From assembly GCA_023512835.1 (NCBI GenBank), contig CM042092.1:24479543-24543542 (forward strand): a stretch of 64,000 nucleotides of DNA, read 5' to 3'. This document shows positions 1 through 11,067 of this stretch, one piece after another; the first letter of the stretch is position 1, and each line of letters opens with the position of its first letter. This DNA comes from Taxillus chinensis (lineage: Eukaryota; Streptophyta; Magnoliopsida; Santalales; Loranthaceae). The translations under genes were made by a program, and so were the position numbers. The notes below the pieces were generated by a model, which worked only from the letters and a program-made list of their open reading frames with translations, had not been told where the DNA came from and searched no databases.

Positions 1-72
1 CTCCTGTCCAGCACGTGCAGAAGATTCATCTTCTATAGCTGGGTTAGCTCGGGCTACTCTCCTAGGAGGCAT
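1..72 (-). CDS. gag N-terminus of element A (partial)
   Basis: The minus strand opens with ATG at 72 and reads 24 codons without a stop to the window edge, beginning MPPRRVARANPAIED. An MPPRR-type basic start is common in gag of plant chromoviruses. It lies where gag is expected, about 420 nt (insertion removed) after the primer site. Gag forms the virus-like particle that packages the element RNA. Too little is present to judge intactness. Confidence 0.5.
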   Translation of the reverse strand, partial: MPPRRVARANPAIEDESSARAGQE

Positions 73-414
73 AGTCTACATATTAAACAAGACTAGAGTC
101 AGCATCTCTCAGGATCTATACACCCTCATCCCCATGGGCTATGAGGTACTCAAGCAACTTTTCACATGTAAACATACAGGATAATCACTCAGAATTTCAC
201 AGCAAATATCCACAGCAATAATTCTCAACAACAATTTTCAGCAACAATTTTCAGCAACACAACATTCCAAATCATAACATTTATATTGAAATTTAAACTA
301 GTGCCCTAATGCCAATGCATGTATGCACCCCCAACCCAAATGCAAATGTCCTACTCCTTGGTCTAACTACCCCTGAGTACACCCCAGAAACCCAGATAGA
401 ACTACGGTGATCAG
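73..414 (-). other. Leader of element A, distal half
   Basis: No convincing ORF. Its position between the ACGTG target duplication and the gag start makes it the distal half of element A's untranslated leader. The proximal half is 10978-11052. The insertion of the Athila-type element separates them. Confidence 0.5.
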
Positions 415-419
415 ACGTG
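415..419. repeat. Target-site duplication of the Athila-type element, left copy
   Basis: ACGTG directly before the LTR start TGACAG. The identical ACGTG follows the other LTR at 10973-10977. A 5-bp duplication is usual for Ty3/gypsy integration. Confidence 0.85.
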
Positions 420-1923
420 TGACAGACAAGATTTTTAGCCTCTCTAAAAGAGCTAGCTAATGTCGTTAAATCTCTCTTCAAAATAATAAATTCCCTAAGT
501 TTGCACTAAAAGAATAGCAGCAAAAAGGGTCGAACCCACAGGGGATTAACCTAGTTCTCTAGTTCTCAAATCAAAACACCCAATTACTATTGTTCTATAA
601 AATGTCTTGGCAAAAAGTTTTCTTTTTTAAACTAAAGATCTAATTTTTATTTGGTTTTCTGAATAAACAAAGAAAGTAAACTGGTTTTAGGATTAAGATT
701 GAAGGATTAAAAGCATCTAGGGTCACAATTTCACCTCCCTATGTTATCTCTACTGGTTCATGGTATTAGGGTTGTCGATTGAAAACATGCTAAACATAAG
801 CCAAGGACAACAAATGGTCATTGAGGTCCTTTTAAGAGTTGTATGCCAGAATGGTCATCAAAACACACAAACATGCAAAGCCAATAAATCATACTTGCAA
901 AAGGATAATGATCACACCAATCACAAATAAGTTATGAATCTCAATCCGCCCCAGACTAGGGCTAAGAATACCAAGGTGTACAGCCAAAGATAGAACTTAA
1001 GAACAGATTCATAAAACATGCAAAACTCAATCATCCAAACCCAATATTCATAAACACAGCAAAGCAACAAGGGGGCTACATTGCTCCCCTAGATTAAAAG
1101 AACTACTCACGCATGATTACAAGCAAAACCAAAGCAAGAAAAGCTCAACATCTTCTTCTTGATCACGCGCAGCAAAGCTTCAAATCCAGGCTCCAAAATC
1201 CATGACGGCGCTGCTGCGGCGGCTGCGGCGGCTGCTCTCCTAGGTCAAGGAGCACCTCCAAGTCGTGGAGCCTCTCTCTCTCTCTCTAAAACGTGTAGGG
1301 GGGTTAGGTCTGCATAACGAGGCGTGAGGCTGTATTTATAGAGGTTGGATGGGCCTTGAGGTGTGTAACCTAGCCCATCTATCAAAACGACGTAGTTTTG
1401 ATAAGTAACACTCGAAACTTTAAAATCTCTATCTTCCATCCACAATTTGGACTTGGGCCTTCAGGAACAAATGATCAGCATGGAAAAACGATTGGATCGG
1501 TCCAAAAATATCTCTGCACGCCAATTTGCACGTGATATGGTGAATTCACGTGTACCTCCAAATCAGCTCAAACTTCTCCCCAAGCTTCCTTGCATCCTGT
1601 AGAGGCCTGAGAGGCAAAAATAGGCTTGCACGTGAATTGGGTGAATTCACGTTCAGCTCCAAATGCTCTGAAATTTCTGTGGTAGGTAGATGACATCATT
1701 CTAAGAAACTTTTGTTCTTGCACGCAAATTGTTTGAGGCCATCTACTATGTCAAAAGTGAGGTCCAAAACCTGCCAAAACATCTTAAAAACGCATGTATT
1801 TGCAACTAGCATCTTCCTAGGGTTAGAGCAAATATATATGACATATGAGGCAATAAGGCTCTAATCATGCTCTTAAACATCCTAAATAAACACTAGAATA
1901 ACGGCATAAAATGCGCGTTATCA
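420..1923 (-). repeat. 3' LTR of the Athila-type element
   Basis: Minus orientation TGATAACGCGC to CTTGTCTGTCA, 1504 bp. It matches 9466-10972 nearly throughout, with few substitutions and small indels such as in the GC-rich triplet block near 1203-1240. It contains a GA tract, TATA box and ACGT palindrome. Confidence 0.9.
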
Positions 1924-1958
1924 AATACACCACACTTGAACCATTGCTTGTCCTCAAG
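1924..1958 (-). other. Polypurine/PPT region next to the 3' LTR
   Basis: In minus orientation GAGGACAAGCAATGG, then TTCAAGTGTGGTG, directly before the LTR start TGATAACG. This is the hallmark string that precedes the 3' LTR in many plant Athila/Tat elements. It would prime plus-strand DNA synthesis. Confidence 0.65.
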
Positions 1959-2408
1959 CAAAAACATACAAGCATGCAAAAATAAAATAAACACGCAATC
2001 AAACGGAAGAAAAATAAAATAACAATCAAGGAGAATCATGGTTTCCTAAGCATGCAACTCTATCATGATGAAATGGGAATTTAAGCATCAAAATGAGTCA
2101 TAACTTAGTTCATTCATGTCCATATCCCTAAGTCCAACAACCATGCAATATCTCCACTTAAATTTCAGATATGAGCAAGCAATCCATGATAAAATAGCAC
2201 CTAGTTTCCCTTTAAGTTCTTACCAAGGATAAGCAGCCTCACTCAAATATAATAATTCTCATGCCCAAATACCTATCAATGAACAATGGATGGAAAACTC
2301 TATCTCTACACTCGCCATCAGCTATTGATTAAGTACTTGCCAAGCAATCATGAAAGTTCCCTATTGTGCTCATCAAAGAAAACACACTCTCTATTCTACT
2401 TTATTTGA

Positions 2409-2466
2409 ACTCACACTCTATTCTAATAACTGAATAAACTCACACTCTATTCTAATAACTGAATAA
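2409..2466. repeat. Exact 29-bp tandem duplication
   Basis: Two identical units beginning AACTCACACTC, adjacent to each other, in the 3' non-coding region of the Athila-type element. Confidence 0.85.
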
Positions 2467-3455
2467 AACAAAACATGAGCCAAAGAATTGAGCTCAACAT
2501 TCTTAAAACAAAACACAATTCAGCCAATGTGGCTTCACAAATCTAAACAATCACACATAAACATCAGGCCATTGTGGCTTTTATTCTGAATCTTTCTCTT
2601 TTTTTTCTTTTTTTCTTTTTTTTTAAGTAATAACCTTACAAGGTTGCATTTTATGCTCTCCCTTGATGGATTATTCACTCTTTTTTTTTTACTCACATAA
2701 CACATAAATAAGACTGATTTTTCTAATGCAAACCCCTTGCCATTTTGCTACATAAGGAGAGACAGAAATTCATTGATGTCTCACATCCTATTTCCCAATT
2801 AAGTGATGGCTTTTTCACATTCTATATCACAGCCTTTTCCAATAATATCACACAATAAAGAAAAGAATGCAAAGACAGTCACAATGACTTAGAGGTCTTG
2901 CATCCTAACTAAACACCAAACACTGAGCACTAATAAGTAATCACATGCTTACTTGACTCCTACCATTAAATAACCAATGTGAAGTGCAAAGAAGAGTAGC
3001 AAATCAAACTATTACCCATACCCTAAAATGACACTCAAAGGCTAAAAGAAGCTGTTCTCATTTTTCATTTCTTTTTCACTCAACTTTAAGGGTTACTTAG
3101 GTCTATCATAGCATTTCATGCTCAGCTAATATTCAAAACTCAGCTCCAAAAACATGGTGATATCATTCAAAAGATAAAGACATGATTAAACCAATTCAGA
3201 GCACATTTTAACTACTTTAACACCCTTATCACAACATGATACTAATGTGGCATAAAAAATTAAATTTTAAGCCAAAATTGCATACTTAATATCCATGCCT
3301 CCACAAGCAAATCATTCAAGCAAACAACGCAAACAATCATGCAACTAAAAACAGTTTTTTGTGTAAAATAAATGACTAACAAACTATCTAAGATAAAATT
3401 ATAAATAAATATGCAATCACAACATAAAAGACAAGCAAGTGGCTCAAGTCACTCC

Positions 3456-3490
3456 CCATACACCACACTTAAAATATGCTATGTCCTCAT
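3456..3490 (-). repeat. Second PPT-like motif, inner copy
   Basis: The minus strand reads GAGGACATAGC, then TTTAAGTGTGGTGTATGGGG, a clear relative of the motif at 1924-1958 but with no LTR beside it. The offset between CAAGTGTGG-type cores is about 1533 bp. Confidence 0.55.
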
Positions 3491-3971
3491 GGCATAAAAT
3501 AGGGAGTAGGAAAATACTTACCCCTGGTTTGGCACACTGTAATAGTAGATGACATTGGCCACCATTCGTCGTACCTGAGCCACAAAGTCAACCGACGTCT
3601 CGCGCTGCACTTCCCAAGTTTCCTTCCCTTGCGAATAGCCATCATGTAGTAGCAAGCAAAGATCCCACAGCTGAATTGACCCAATAATTTGCTCATCCTG
3701 CAAATGGTTAGTTAAGAAAGAAGCAAAGTCTCCTGCACAATGGTTAGCTGGCAAACAAATTTATTGGATAAAATAAATAAAAGAAAATAACATAAAATAA
3801 AACACAGCAATAAACATTGGGTTGCCTCCCAACCAGCGCTTTATTTAAAGTCTGTAGCTAGACTTGCAGTTATGATCAAGCAATGGTGAAAGAGAGGGAA
3901 TCAACTATCTCCCTCTGAGTTGAATCAAAGTAAGGTTTCAACTATGCCATTCACCCAAAATTTCTTGCCAT

Positions 3972-5074
3972 CTACGCTTGGAGCTCAAAGCTCCCATATG
4001 GCTTCTTATCAACTATCACAAAAGGTCCCATCCACTTGGACCTTAATTTGCCAGGAAATAACCTCAACCTTGTGTTAAATAGAAGAACTTTCTGCCCTAA
4101 GGTTAAAGGTTCATTGTTGAGTTGCCTATCATGCCATTTTTTAGTTCTTTCTTTGTAAAATTTAGCACTATCATAGGCATCCAGCCTAAGCTCATCTAAC
4201 TCAATTAATTGAGTCATCCTAAGCTCCTTGATCTCTTGTGGGTTGAAATTTAACTTCTTCAAGGCCCAATGAGCCTTGTGTTCTAGTTCCACAGGCAAGT
4301 GACATGCCTTACCATATAGAATACGGTAAGGTGACATCCCAATGGGAGTTTTGTAAGCTGTCTATATGCCCATAAGGCTTCATCAAGCCTTTGAGACCAA
4401 TCTTTCCTATTGGCTCCAACGGTTTTCTCTAAAATGGCCTTAATCTCCTGTTGGACATCGCTTGTCCATTAGCTTGTGGGTGGTAAGCTAAAGACTTCCT
4501 ATGAGTGACACCATACTTGTTCAATAATTTATCAAACAATTTATTGCAGAAATGACTACCCTCATCATTGATTATAGCCCTTGGTGTCCCAAAACGGCTA
4601 AAGATGTTCCTAGTAAGGAAGTGAGTCACAACCCTAGCATCATTCACTCTAGTAGGAATAGCTTCTACCCACTTAGACACATAATCCACAGCAAGCAAAA
4701 TGTATGAATACCCATCGAAATTGGGGAATGGCCCCATGAAATCAATGCCCCAAATGTCAAAAATTTCAACTGGAAGAATTCCAAGTTAATGGCATCTCAT
4801 TTTTCCTAGATAGACCACCTACCCTTTGACATCTATCACACTTTTTGATGTAGACATAGGTGTCTTTCACCATGTGAGGCCAATAAAAGCCACTCCGCAT
4901 GATCTTAGCCACGGTTCTTTGCACCCCAAAGTGGCCCCCATAATGTGATGCATGACAATGATGTATTATGTCATCTACCTCCTCCTCAAGGACACACTTT
5001 CTTATGATTTGGTCTGGACACCTCCTATAAAGAATTGGGTCTTCCCAAATGTATTTCCTAGCATCCACTACCAA
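3972..5074 (-). pseudogene. Integrase of the Athila-type element (three frames)
   Basis: 5074-4766 holds the HHCC zinc domain: paired His in HCHASHYGGHFG and CDRCQR. 4737-4429 holds the catalytic core: [12 protein letters not shown], then INDEGSHF around the second aspartate, then YHPQANGQ. The frame breaks just before the catalytic glutamate region. 4337-3972 holds the C-terminal part ([15 protein letters not shown] and a KWMGPF end). Integrase joins the DNA copy to the host chromosome. The frame changes between the parts rule out function. Confidence 0.8.
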
Positions 5075-5132
5075 TTTCTTTCTCTGGTGGTAGTCTAACC
5101 GCTGGGTATGAACCCGGTGGCTAAATAATTTG

Positions 5133-5576
5133 CTATGTCAAGCCAAACCAAGGAAGATGATGCACCTCAAACAACTTCTCATCAGGAAAGTCATCTACAA
5201 TGGGTAGAGACTTAGGTGCATTCTCCACACGGGAGAGGTGATCAGCCACAGAATTTAGGGCTCCCTTTGTGTCTCTAATTTCAAGGTCAAATTCCTGTAA
5301 GAGGAGAACCCATCTAATCAAGCGTGGCTTAGCTTCTTTTTTAGCAAACAAATATTTCAACGCAGCATGATCAGTATAAACAATGACTTTAGACCCCAAA
5401 AGGTAGGGTCTAAACTTGTTGCGACCATAAACCACAACTAGCAACTCTTTCTCGGTGGTGGTATAGTTACATTGAGCATCATCTAAGGTCTTACTAGCAT
5501 AGTAAATGACCCTAAACACCTTTTCTCGCCTTTGCCCTAAGACTACCCCCATAGCATAATCACTCGCATCACACAT
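5133..5576 (-). pseudogene. RNase H domain of the Athila-type element
   Basis: A 147-codon open segment starts with [13 protein letters not shown] (RNase H D motif), then [15 protein letters not shown], the [18 protein letters not shown] segment with its catalytic glutamate, and [12 protein letters not shown]. It ends with the ADHLSR segment and a lineage-typical spacer ([15 protein letters not shown]). The region 5577-5780 is the frameshifted link back to RT. RNase H removes the RNA strand during reverse transcription. Confidence 0.8.
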
Positions 5577-5779
5577 TAGCCCAAAGGTTGAGCCCGGTCA
5601 GAGTGTGACTATAACAGGTGCGATGACTAACTTACCCTTGAGGATGTTGAAAGCTTCTAAGCAATCTGCATTAAACTCCAAAGCTAGTGTCTTTTCCTAA
5701 CAACCTACTCATGGGTTTTGCAATTTTGAGAAGTCCTTAATAAATCTCCTATAAAAGCCAGCATGGCCAAGGAAACTTC

Positions 5780-6985
5780 TCACTCCTTTTTCATTGGATG
5801 GAGGTGGCGAGTCTCAATAGTGGAGATTTTTGCCTTGTCTACCTCCAAACCATGTGCGGAACACCTTGTGCCCTAACTATCCCCTCAGTTACCATGAAAT
5901 GGCATTTCTCCCAATTTAGGACTAGTTCCTTCTCCTCACATCTCTCTAAGACCACATCTAGATTTTTCAAGCACTGTTGGTAAGAGGAACCAAACACCTA
6001 GAAGTCATCCATAAAGACCTCCATGATCTCCTCAACCAAACCCTGAAAAATAGCCATCATACACCTTTGAAAGGTGGCCGGGGGCATTACAAAGCCCAAA
6101 TGGCATTCTCCTAAATGCAAATGTGCCAAAAGGGCACGTGAAGGTGGTCTTTTCTTGGTCCTCGGGCTTAACCATGATCTGATTATACCCGGAATAGCCA
6201 TCTAAAAAGCAAGTAGTGACTATACCAGCTAACCTATCCAACATTTGGTCAATGAAAGGAAGAGGAAAATGATCCTTCCTAGTGGCCTTGTTCAGCTTCC
6301 TATAGTCAACACACACTCTCCACCCCGTCACAGTGCGAGATGGGATCAATTCATTTTTCTCATTCTTAATCACAGTCATGCCCCCTTTCTTGGGCACAAC
6401 ATGCAATGGACTCACCCACTCACTATCCGAAATAGCATAAATTATACCCGCATTTTTCCATTTTAAAATTTCTTTTCTAACAACTTCTTTCATGGCAGGA
6501 TTTAATCTTCTTTGTCTCTCAGTAGTGGGTTTAAAGTCATCATTCATCAAAATCTTATGCATGCAAATCCCTGGACTAATACCCCTAATGTCTTCAATGT
6601 TCCATCCTAAGGCCTTTTTGTGTTTCCTAAGGACTTCTAACAATTGAGTACACTCCACATCATTCAAATTAGAAGCAACAATAACAGGGAATTGATTTGT
6701 AGAGTCTAGAAATTCATACCTTAGGTGTCCAGGCAGCTCCTTCAGTTCTGGAGCTGGATGCACGTCATCTTCTTTTTCCTCCTCGACTTGCTCCAAAGAG
6801 TTCGTAGTTTCCTCATCTTCCTCAGCTGTCAAGTACATCTCTTCATCTTGTTGAGCTTCTATGAGCTGAAGGGCTCCATCATTGGTGGTGGTAATTTCTT
6901 CTGCCAAGTAATCTTCCACCAATTCCTCAAGGTCTTCAACCCAAAGGCAATCCTCCTCCTCTTGACCTTGCAAAGCCTTCCCCAT
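5780..6985 (-). pseudogene. Reverse transcriptase of the Athila-type element
   Basis: The longest surviving frame (6985-6032) carries the RT palm and fingers in order: WVSPLHVVPKKGG, WRVCVDYRKLN, DHFPLPFIDQMLDRL, and the catalytic-motif-A region CFLDGYSGYNQI. After a frameshift near 6120 the overlapping frame (6201-5998) gives PPATFQRCMMAIFQGL and the catalytic FMDD box near 6000-6015. A TAG stop follows this box where a serine codon is expected. The acidic first 110 residues are the usual spacer between protease and RT. Confidence 0.85.
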
Positions 6986-7019
6986 GTGGAAGACTAAGGT
7001 CTCCTCATTAATTCTCGAG

Positions 7020-7860
7020 TTAGCTGCCCTTGAGCAACATCAATCAATGCACAACCCGTTCGAGAAACGGTCTTCCAAGGAGTAGCTGAACTCCTCTATC
7101 TTCTTCCATCTCCAAAACAACAAAGTCCGCTGGAAATATGAAGGAACCCACTTTGACTAACACGTCTTCAATTATCCCTTCAGGCCTTCCAAAGACCGGT
7201 CAACAAACCGCAATGATATGGAAGTGGGCTTCATGCCCTTAAGCCCAAGCTGTCATGACAAAGCAAAGGAAATCAAATTGATGCTGGCCCCTAAATCACA
7301 TAGGGCCGCGTCGTGGCCGTGCATTGCCAATCACACAAGGAGATTAAAGCTGCCCGGATCTTTATGCTTGATGGGCAAACTACGTTGAACAACACTTGCT
7401 CACCTCGTTAGTGGCCCGCCACCGTCTCATGATCCCCATATTTCCTCTTCTTTGTCACAAAATCTTTGATGTATTTTCTGTACCTAGGCATCTGCTCCAA
7501 AACTTCCACAAATGGAATGTTAATCTCAAGCTTCTTGAACAAACTCGGGAAGCGCTCATACTCTTCTTCAACCCTCTGGTTCCTCGACCTACGAGGAAAT
7601 GGCATACTAGACCTGAGCTCTTGCTTGTTCTTAACTATTCCGTCTTGACTCAGCTGCTTGTCCTTCTTCTCTTGCACTCTTTCTTGACTTTATCTGATTT
7701 TCCTTGGTCTTGACTTCCAAGGGTGCTTTGTTCTTCCTGGAATTGCCTTCTTCTTAGGCTCTTGACTTCATTTAGTGTCTTCCCGCTCCTTAGAGTGATA
7801 GCCTTACAGCTCTCCTTGGGGTTCACCTCGGTGTCACTTGGAAAAGAATTGGTTGACACC
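7020..7860 (-). pseudogene. Protease region of the Athila-type element
   Basis: At 7859-7650 is the linker typical of this lineage (TEVNPKESCKAITLRSGK). At 7677-7408 follows the segment around KKLEINIPFVEVLEQMPRY. The aspartic protease active site reads CDLGAS in the minus strand near 7300-7282, and after a frame change an IEDVLVKVG segment follows near 7175-7150. Stops and shifts separate the pieces. The enzyme would have cut the Gag-Pol precursor by an aspartic mechanism. Confidence 0.65.
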
Positions 7861-7979
7861 CCTTGATTTACATTTCATGCCATACTCACAAGTAACTTCT
7901 CCATATTCTTAATTGAAGATTCTAGTGTGACTACCCTTTCCTCCAAATTATCCTCTCTTTTGGTTGGCTCATCCACATT

Positions 7980-9263
7980 ACGATATACCCTTCCTCTTTC
8001 CTTGTTGAGGCCGAAAATTGTTTCTGCTCGAATCCTGGAGGTGGGTGTAAATAATTATCCGTAGCATACGGATTCCGTTCATCCCTGGGGGCACATATTT
8101 GTCTTGAAACGAGGTATCTCCCCCTCGGTTCCGAGTTCTCCGAAATGGTTGAGATTGCTGCTGATTAGGTTGTACCCTAGTTGTTGTTGTTGAGGATAAA
8201 ATTCCTGTTTCTGGTACAAGCCCTTTCCTCCAACATAATTTGCTTCTTGACTCCACTCCTGACCTGCTCAACTCTTGGTAAAGCTTGTGATCCTTCAACT
8301 TTAAGAGCCAATACTTCCATGCCTTTCACTAAAGCTTGAATTTGTCTTGCACATCATTGGAAGAATTTTCAATGAAGCAATCTTCTCCCTCGGCTTTGAT
8401 GTACGCACATTAGACCATCACAATCAGCTAATGTGACCTCTCAATAGCTCTGTTCTTTGCGTCAGGCTCTAGGTTCATCAAGCATCCTCCAATGATGCAT
8501 TCACCTTGTCTTGTGAATGGGACTGAAGACTGTGTAGAAAGATTCAATTTGAATCCATGGGGTCTTCCATGATCAGGCATCTTCTCACTAAGTCTTTGAA
8601 ACGCTCCCAAGCTTCATGAAGAGTCTCCATCTCATCTTGCCCGAACCTGCTAATCTCTCCTCCGAGCTAGATCACCTTGGAAGGAGGGAAGTACTTTGAC
8701 ATGAACTTGGTCTGCATCTCCTCCCAAGTGTTGATTAAACTCTTGGCGGATGTTGAACCAGCCAAGAGCTCTTTCCCTCAAAAGAGAAAGGGAAAAGCCT
8801 TAGCTTTATGGCCTCCTCCGACACATTGTTGATCTTGATGGTGTCACACACCTGGTAGAACCTCATCAAACTTGCGGTGCGGATCATCCACGGCTGTTCC
8901 TCCAAACGCATTGTTGCTCACCATGTTGATCAACGCCGGCTGACTCAAAGCTATTTGCTTGGACTCTTGTCTGCCGAATCCCCGAATAATCGTCGACATC
9001 ATCGGCCTTGCATAATCTAAGAAGGTTCTGGGCATAAACCTATTACCCTCTTCTTCGGATATTGGCCATTGTAATTGGCCCCTCCGTGCGGTGCACCACC
9101 ATCGGGTCCGAGATCTGCCATCAAGTCGCCTACGGATTGCTCCAAGCCTTGCAATGCTTCTTGACCTCACGTCTTTGCTTCCACTAGTTGCTTCTACGCC
9201 GAGCTCGAACAACCTTTCAGGTTCCCGCGTAAATTGTATATCCTCCTCTCTTTGCATGCACAA
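7980..9263 (-). pseudogene. gag of the Athila-type element (frameshifted)
   Basis: Three minus-strand segments carry gag features of this lineage. At 9263-8844 there is a FLDYARPMM segment followed by QPALINMVSNNAFGG, typical of the gag N-terminus. At 8610-8428 there is the helical-domain segment around FQRLSEKMPDHG. At 8298-7978 there is a Q/R-rich C-terminal part (VQPNQQQSQPF). The frames change between them, so no full protein is made. Gag would form the cytoplasmic particle. No CCHC zinc knuckle could be read. Confidence 0.7.
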
Positions 9264-9452
9264 CTAGGAATCCTTGATGTATGTTCCTGTAAAACAACAA
9301 GAACACACCCAAGCAGCTCGAACAATGCAAAATAAACAAATAAAGAACACAAAATAACAGAAAAGTAAAAGACAAAATAAAACACCAAGATCGAATTCAA
9401 ACAATTTCACTCAATGTTGATTTTAAAAACTAGTTAACCGTTGAATTCCAAG

Positions 9453-9462
9453 AACGGCGCCA
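9453..9462 (-). other. Primer-binding site, tRNA-Asp type
   Basis: The minus strand reads TGGCGCCGTT, which matches the first ten bases of the usual Athila/Tat primer site complementary to the plant tRNA-Asp 3' end. The next bases diverge, so pairing would be short. Confidence 0.65.
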
Positions 9463-9465
9463 ATT

Positions 9466-10972
9466 TGAACAGACAAGATTTTTACCTCTCTAAAAGAGCT
9501 AGCTAATGTCGTTAAATCTCTCTTCAAAATAATAAATTCCCTAAGTTTGCACTAAAAGAATAGCGACAAAAAAGGGGTCGAACCCAGGGATTAACCTAGT
9601 TCTCTAGTTCTCAAATCAAAACACCCAATTACTATTGTTCTATAAAATGTCTTGGCAAAAAGTTTTCTTTTTTAAACTAAAGATCTAATTTTTATTTGGT
9701 TTTATGAATAAACAAAGAAAGTAAACTGGTTTTAGGATTAAGATTGAAGGATTAAAAGCATCTAGGGTCACAATTTCACCTCCCCTATGTTATCTCTCTT
9801 GGTTCATGGTATTAGGGTTGTCTGATTGAAAACATGCTAAACATAAGCCAAGGACAACAAATGGTCATTGAGGTCCTTTTAAGAGTTGTATGCCAGAATG
9901 GTCATCAAAACACACAAACATGCAAAGCCAATAAATCATACTTGCAAAAGGATAATGATCACACCAATCACAAATAAGTTATGAATCTCAATCCATGAGA
10001 CTAGGGCTAAGAATACCAAGGTGTACACCCAAAAGATAGAACTTAAGAACAGATTCATAAAACATGCAAAACTCAATCATCCAAACCCAATATTCATAAA
10101 CACAAAAAGCAACAAGGGGGCTACATTGCTCCCCTAGATTAAAAGAACTACTCACGCATGATTACAAGCAAAACCAAAGCGAGAAAAGCTCAACATCTTC
10201 TTCTTGATCACGCGCACGGCAAAGCTTCAAATCCAGGCTCCAAAATCCGCGACGGCTGCTGCGACGGCTGCGACGGCTGCTCTCCTAGGTCAAGGAGCAC
10301 CTCCAAGTCGTGGAGCCTCTCTCTCTCTCTCTAAAATGTGTAGGGGGGTTAGGTCTGCATAGCAGAGGGCGTGGAGGCTGTATTTATAGAGGTTGGATGG
10401 GCCTTGAGGTGTGTAACCTAGCCCATCTATCAAAACGACGTAGTTTTGATAAGTAACACTCGAAACTTTAAAATCTCTATCTTCCATCCACAATTTGGAC
10501 TTGGGCCTTCAGGAACAAATGATCAGCATGGAAAAACGATTGGATCGGTCCAAAAATATCTCTGCACGCCAATTTGCACGTGATATGGTGAATTCACGTG
10601 CACCTCCAAATCAGCTCAAACTTCTCCCCAAGCTTCCTTGCATCATGTAGAGGCCTGAGAGGCAAAAATAGGCTTGCACGTGAATTGGGTGAATTCACGT
10701 TCAGCTCCAAATGCTCTGAAATTTCTGTGGTAGGTAGATGACATCATTCTAAGAAACTTTTGTTCTTGCACGCAAATTGTTTGAGGCCATCTACTATGTC
10801 AAAAGTGAGGTCCAAAACCTGCCAAAACATCTTAAAAACGCATGTATTTGCAACTAGCATCTTCCTAGGGGTTAGAGCAAATATATATGACATATGAGGC
10901 AATAAGGCTCTAATCATGCTCTTAAACATCCTAAATAAACACTAGAATAACGGCATAAAATGCGCGTTATCA
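9466..10972 (-). repeat. 5' LTR of the Athila-type element
   Basis: 1507 bp, paired with 420-1923. Its inner edge (TTCA in minus orientation) is four bases from the primer site, which makes it the 5' LTR. The transcript would begin here and read leftward. Confidence 0.9.
10314..10451 (-). promoter_or_regulatory. LTR promoter block, Athila-type element (5' LTR)
   Basis: In minus order: a palindrome with 9-bp arms TATCAAAAC/GTTTTGATA (10428-10451), a TATA box (TATAAATA, about 10381-10388), and a GA tract (about 10314-10331). The same block is in the 3' LTR at 1271-1403. No telo-box is seen, unlike in elements A and H. Confidence 0.55.
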
Positions 10973-10977
10973 ACGTG
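10973..10977. repeat. Target-site duplication of the Athila-type element, right copy
   Basis: ACGTG directly after the LTR end GCGTTATCA, matching 415-419. The perfect match fits a recent insertion into the leader of element A. Confidence 0.85.
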
Positions 10978-11052
10978 TCCTATACTGCCTCCTGAGAGCC
11001 TCAAAAGTAGTTATCCCTCCCCACTATCCTAAGTCCACTAGACCATGAACGT

Positions 11053-11064
11053 GCTCTGATACCA
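11053..11064 (-). other. Primer-binding site, initiator Met-tRNA type
   Basis: The minus strand reads TGGTATCAGAGC, the usual plant complement of the initiator Met-tRNA 3' end, three bases from the LTR edge. Reverse transcription of element A would start here. Here the motif is complete, while elements H and the copia element carry a one-base-shorter version. Confidence 0.8.
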
Positions 11065-11067
11065 TAT

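Larger units (their letters stand above)
1924..3960 (-). other. 3' non-coding region of the Athila-type element
   Basis: About 2 kb between the integrase end and the 3' LTR, A/C-rich on + and without a credible ORF. Short open frames at 3487-3754 resemble no known protein to me. It contains an exact 29-bp tandem duplication (2409-2437, 2438-2466), a T-rich patch (2590-2625), and two PPT-like motifs at its ends (1924-1958, 3456-3490). Confidence 0.6.
420..10972 (-). mobile_element. Athila/Tat-type Ty3/gypsy retrotransposon, full length but decayed
   Basis: A complete 10.55-kb element: two 1.5-kb LTRs of very high similarity, a tRNA-Asp-type primer site, then gag, protease, reverse transcriptase, RNase H and integrase in gypsy order, a long 3' non-coding region, and a polypurine region. 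It is flanked by perfect 5-bp duplications ACGTG. Every reading frame is broken by frameshifts or stops, so it cannot encode its own proteins. Placement in the Athila/Tat group rests on the TGGCGCCGTT primer site, the INIPFVEVLEQMP-type segment upstream of protease and the CAAGTGTGG motif before the 3' LTR. Confidence 0.9.

Noticed and set aside
3487..3754. Two overlapping minus ORFs after integrase as an Athila env-like gene
   Set aside because: Too short, no transmembrane or signal segments, no known motif. Described only as part of the 3' non-coding region.
9194..9400. 68-codon minus ORF with a hydrophobic start as an env-like or signal-peptide protein
   Set aside because: It lies in the leader between primer site and gag and overlaps gag. 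The hydrophobic run comes from T-rich leader sequence.
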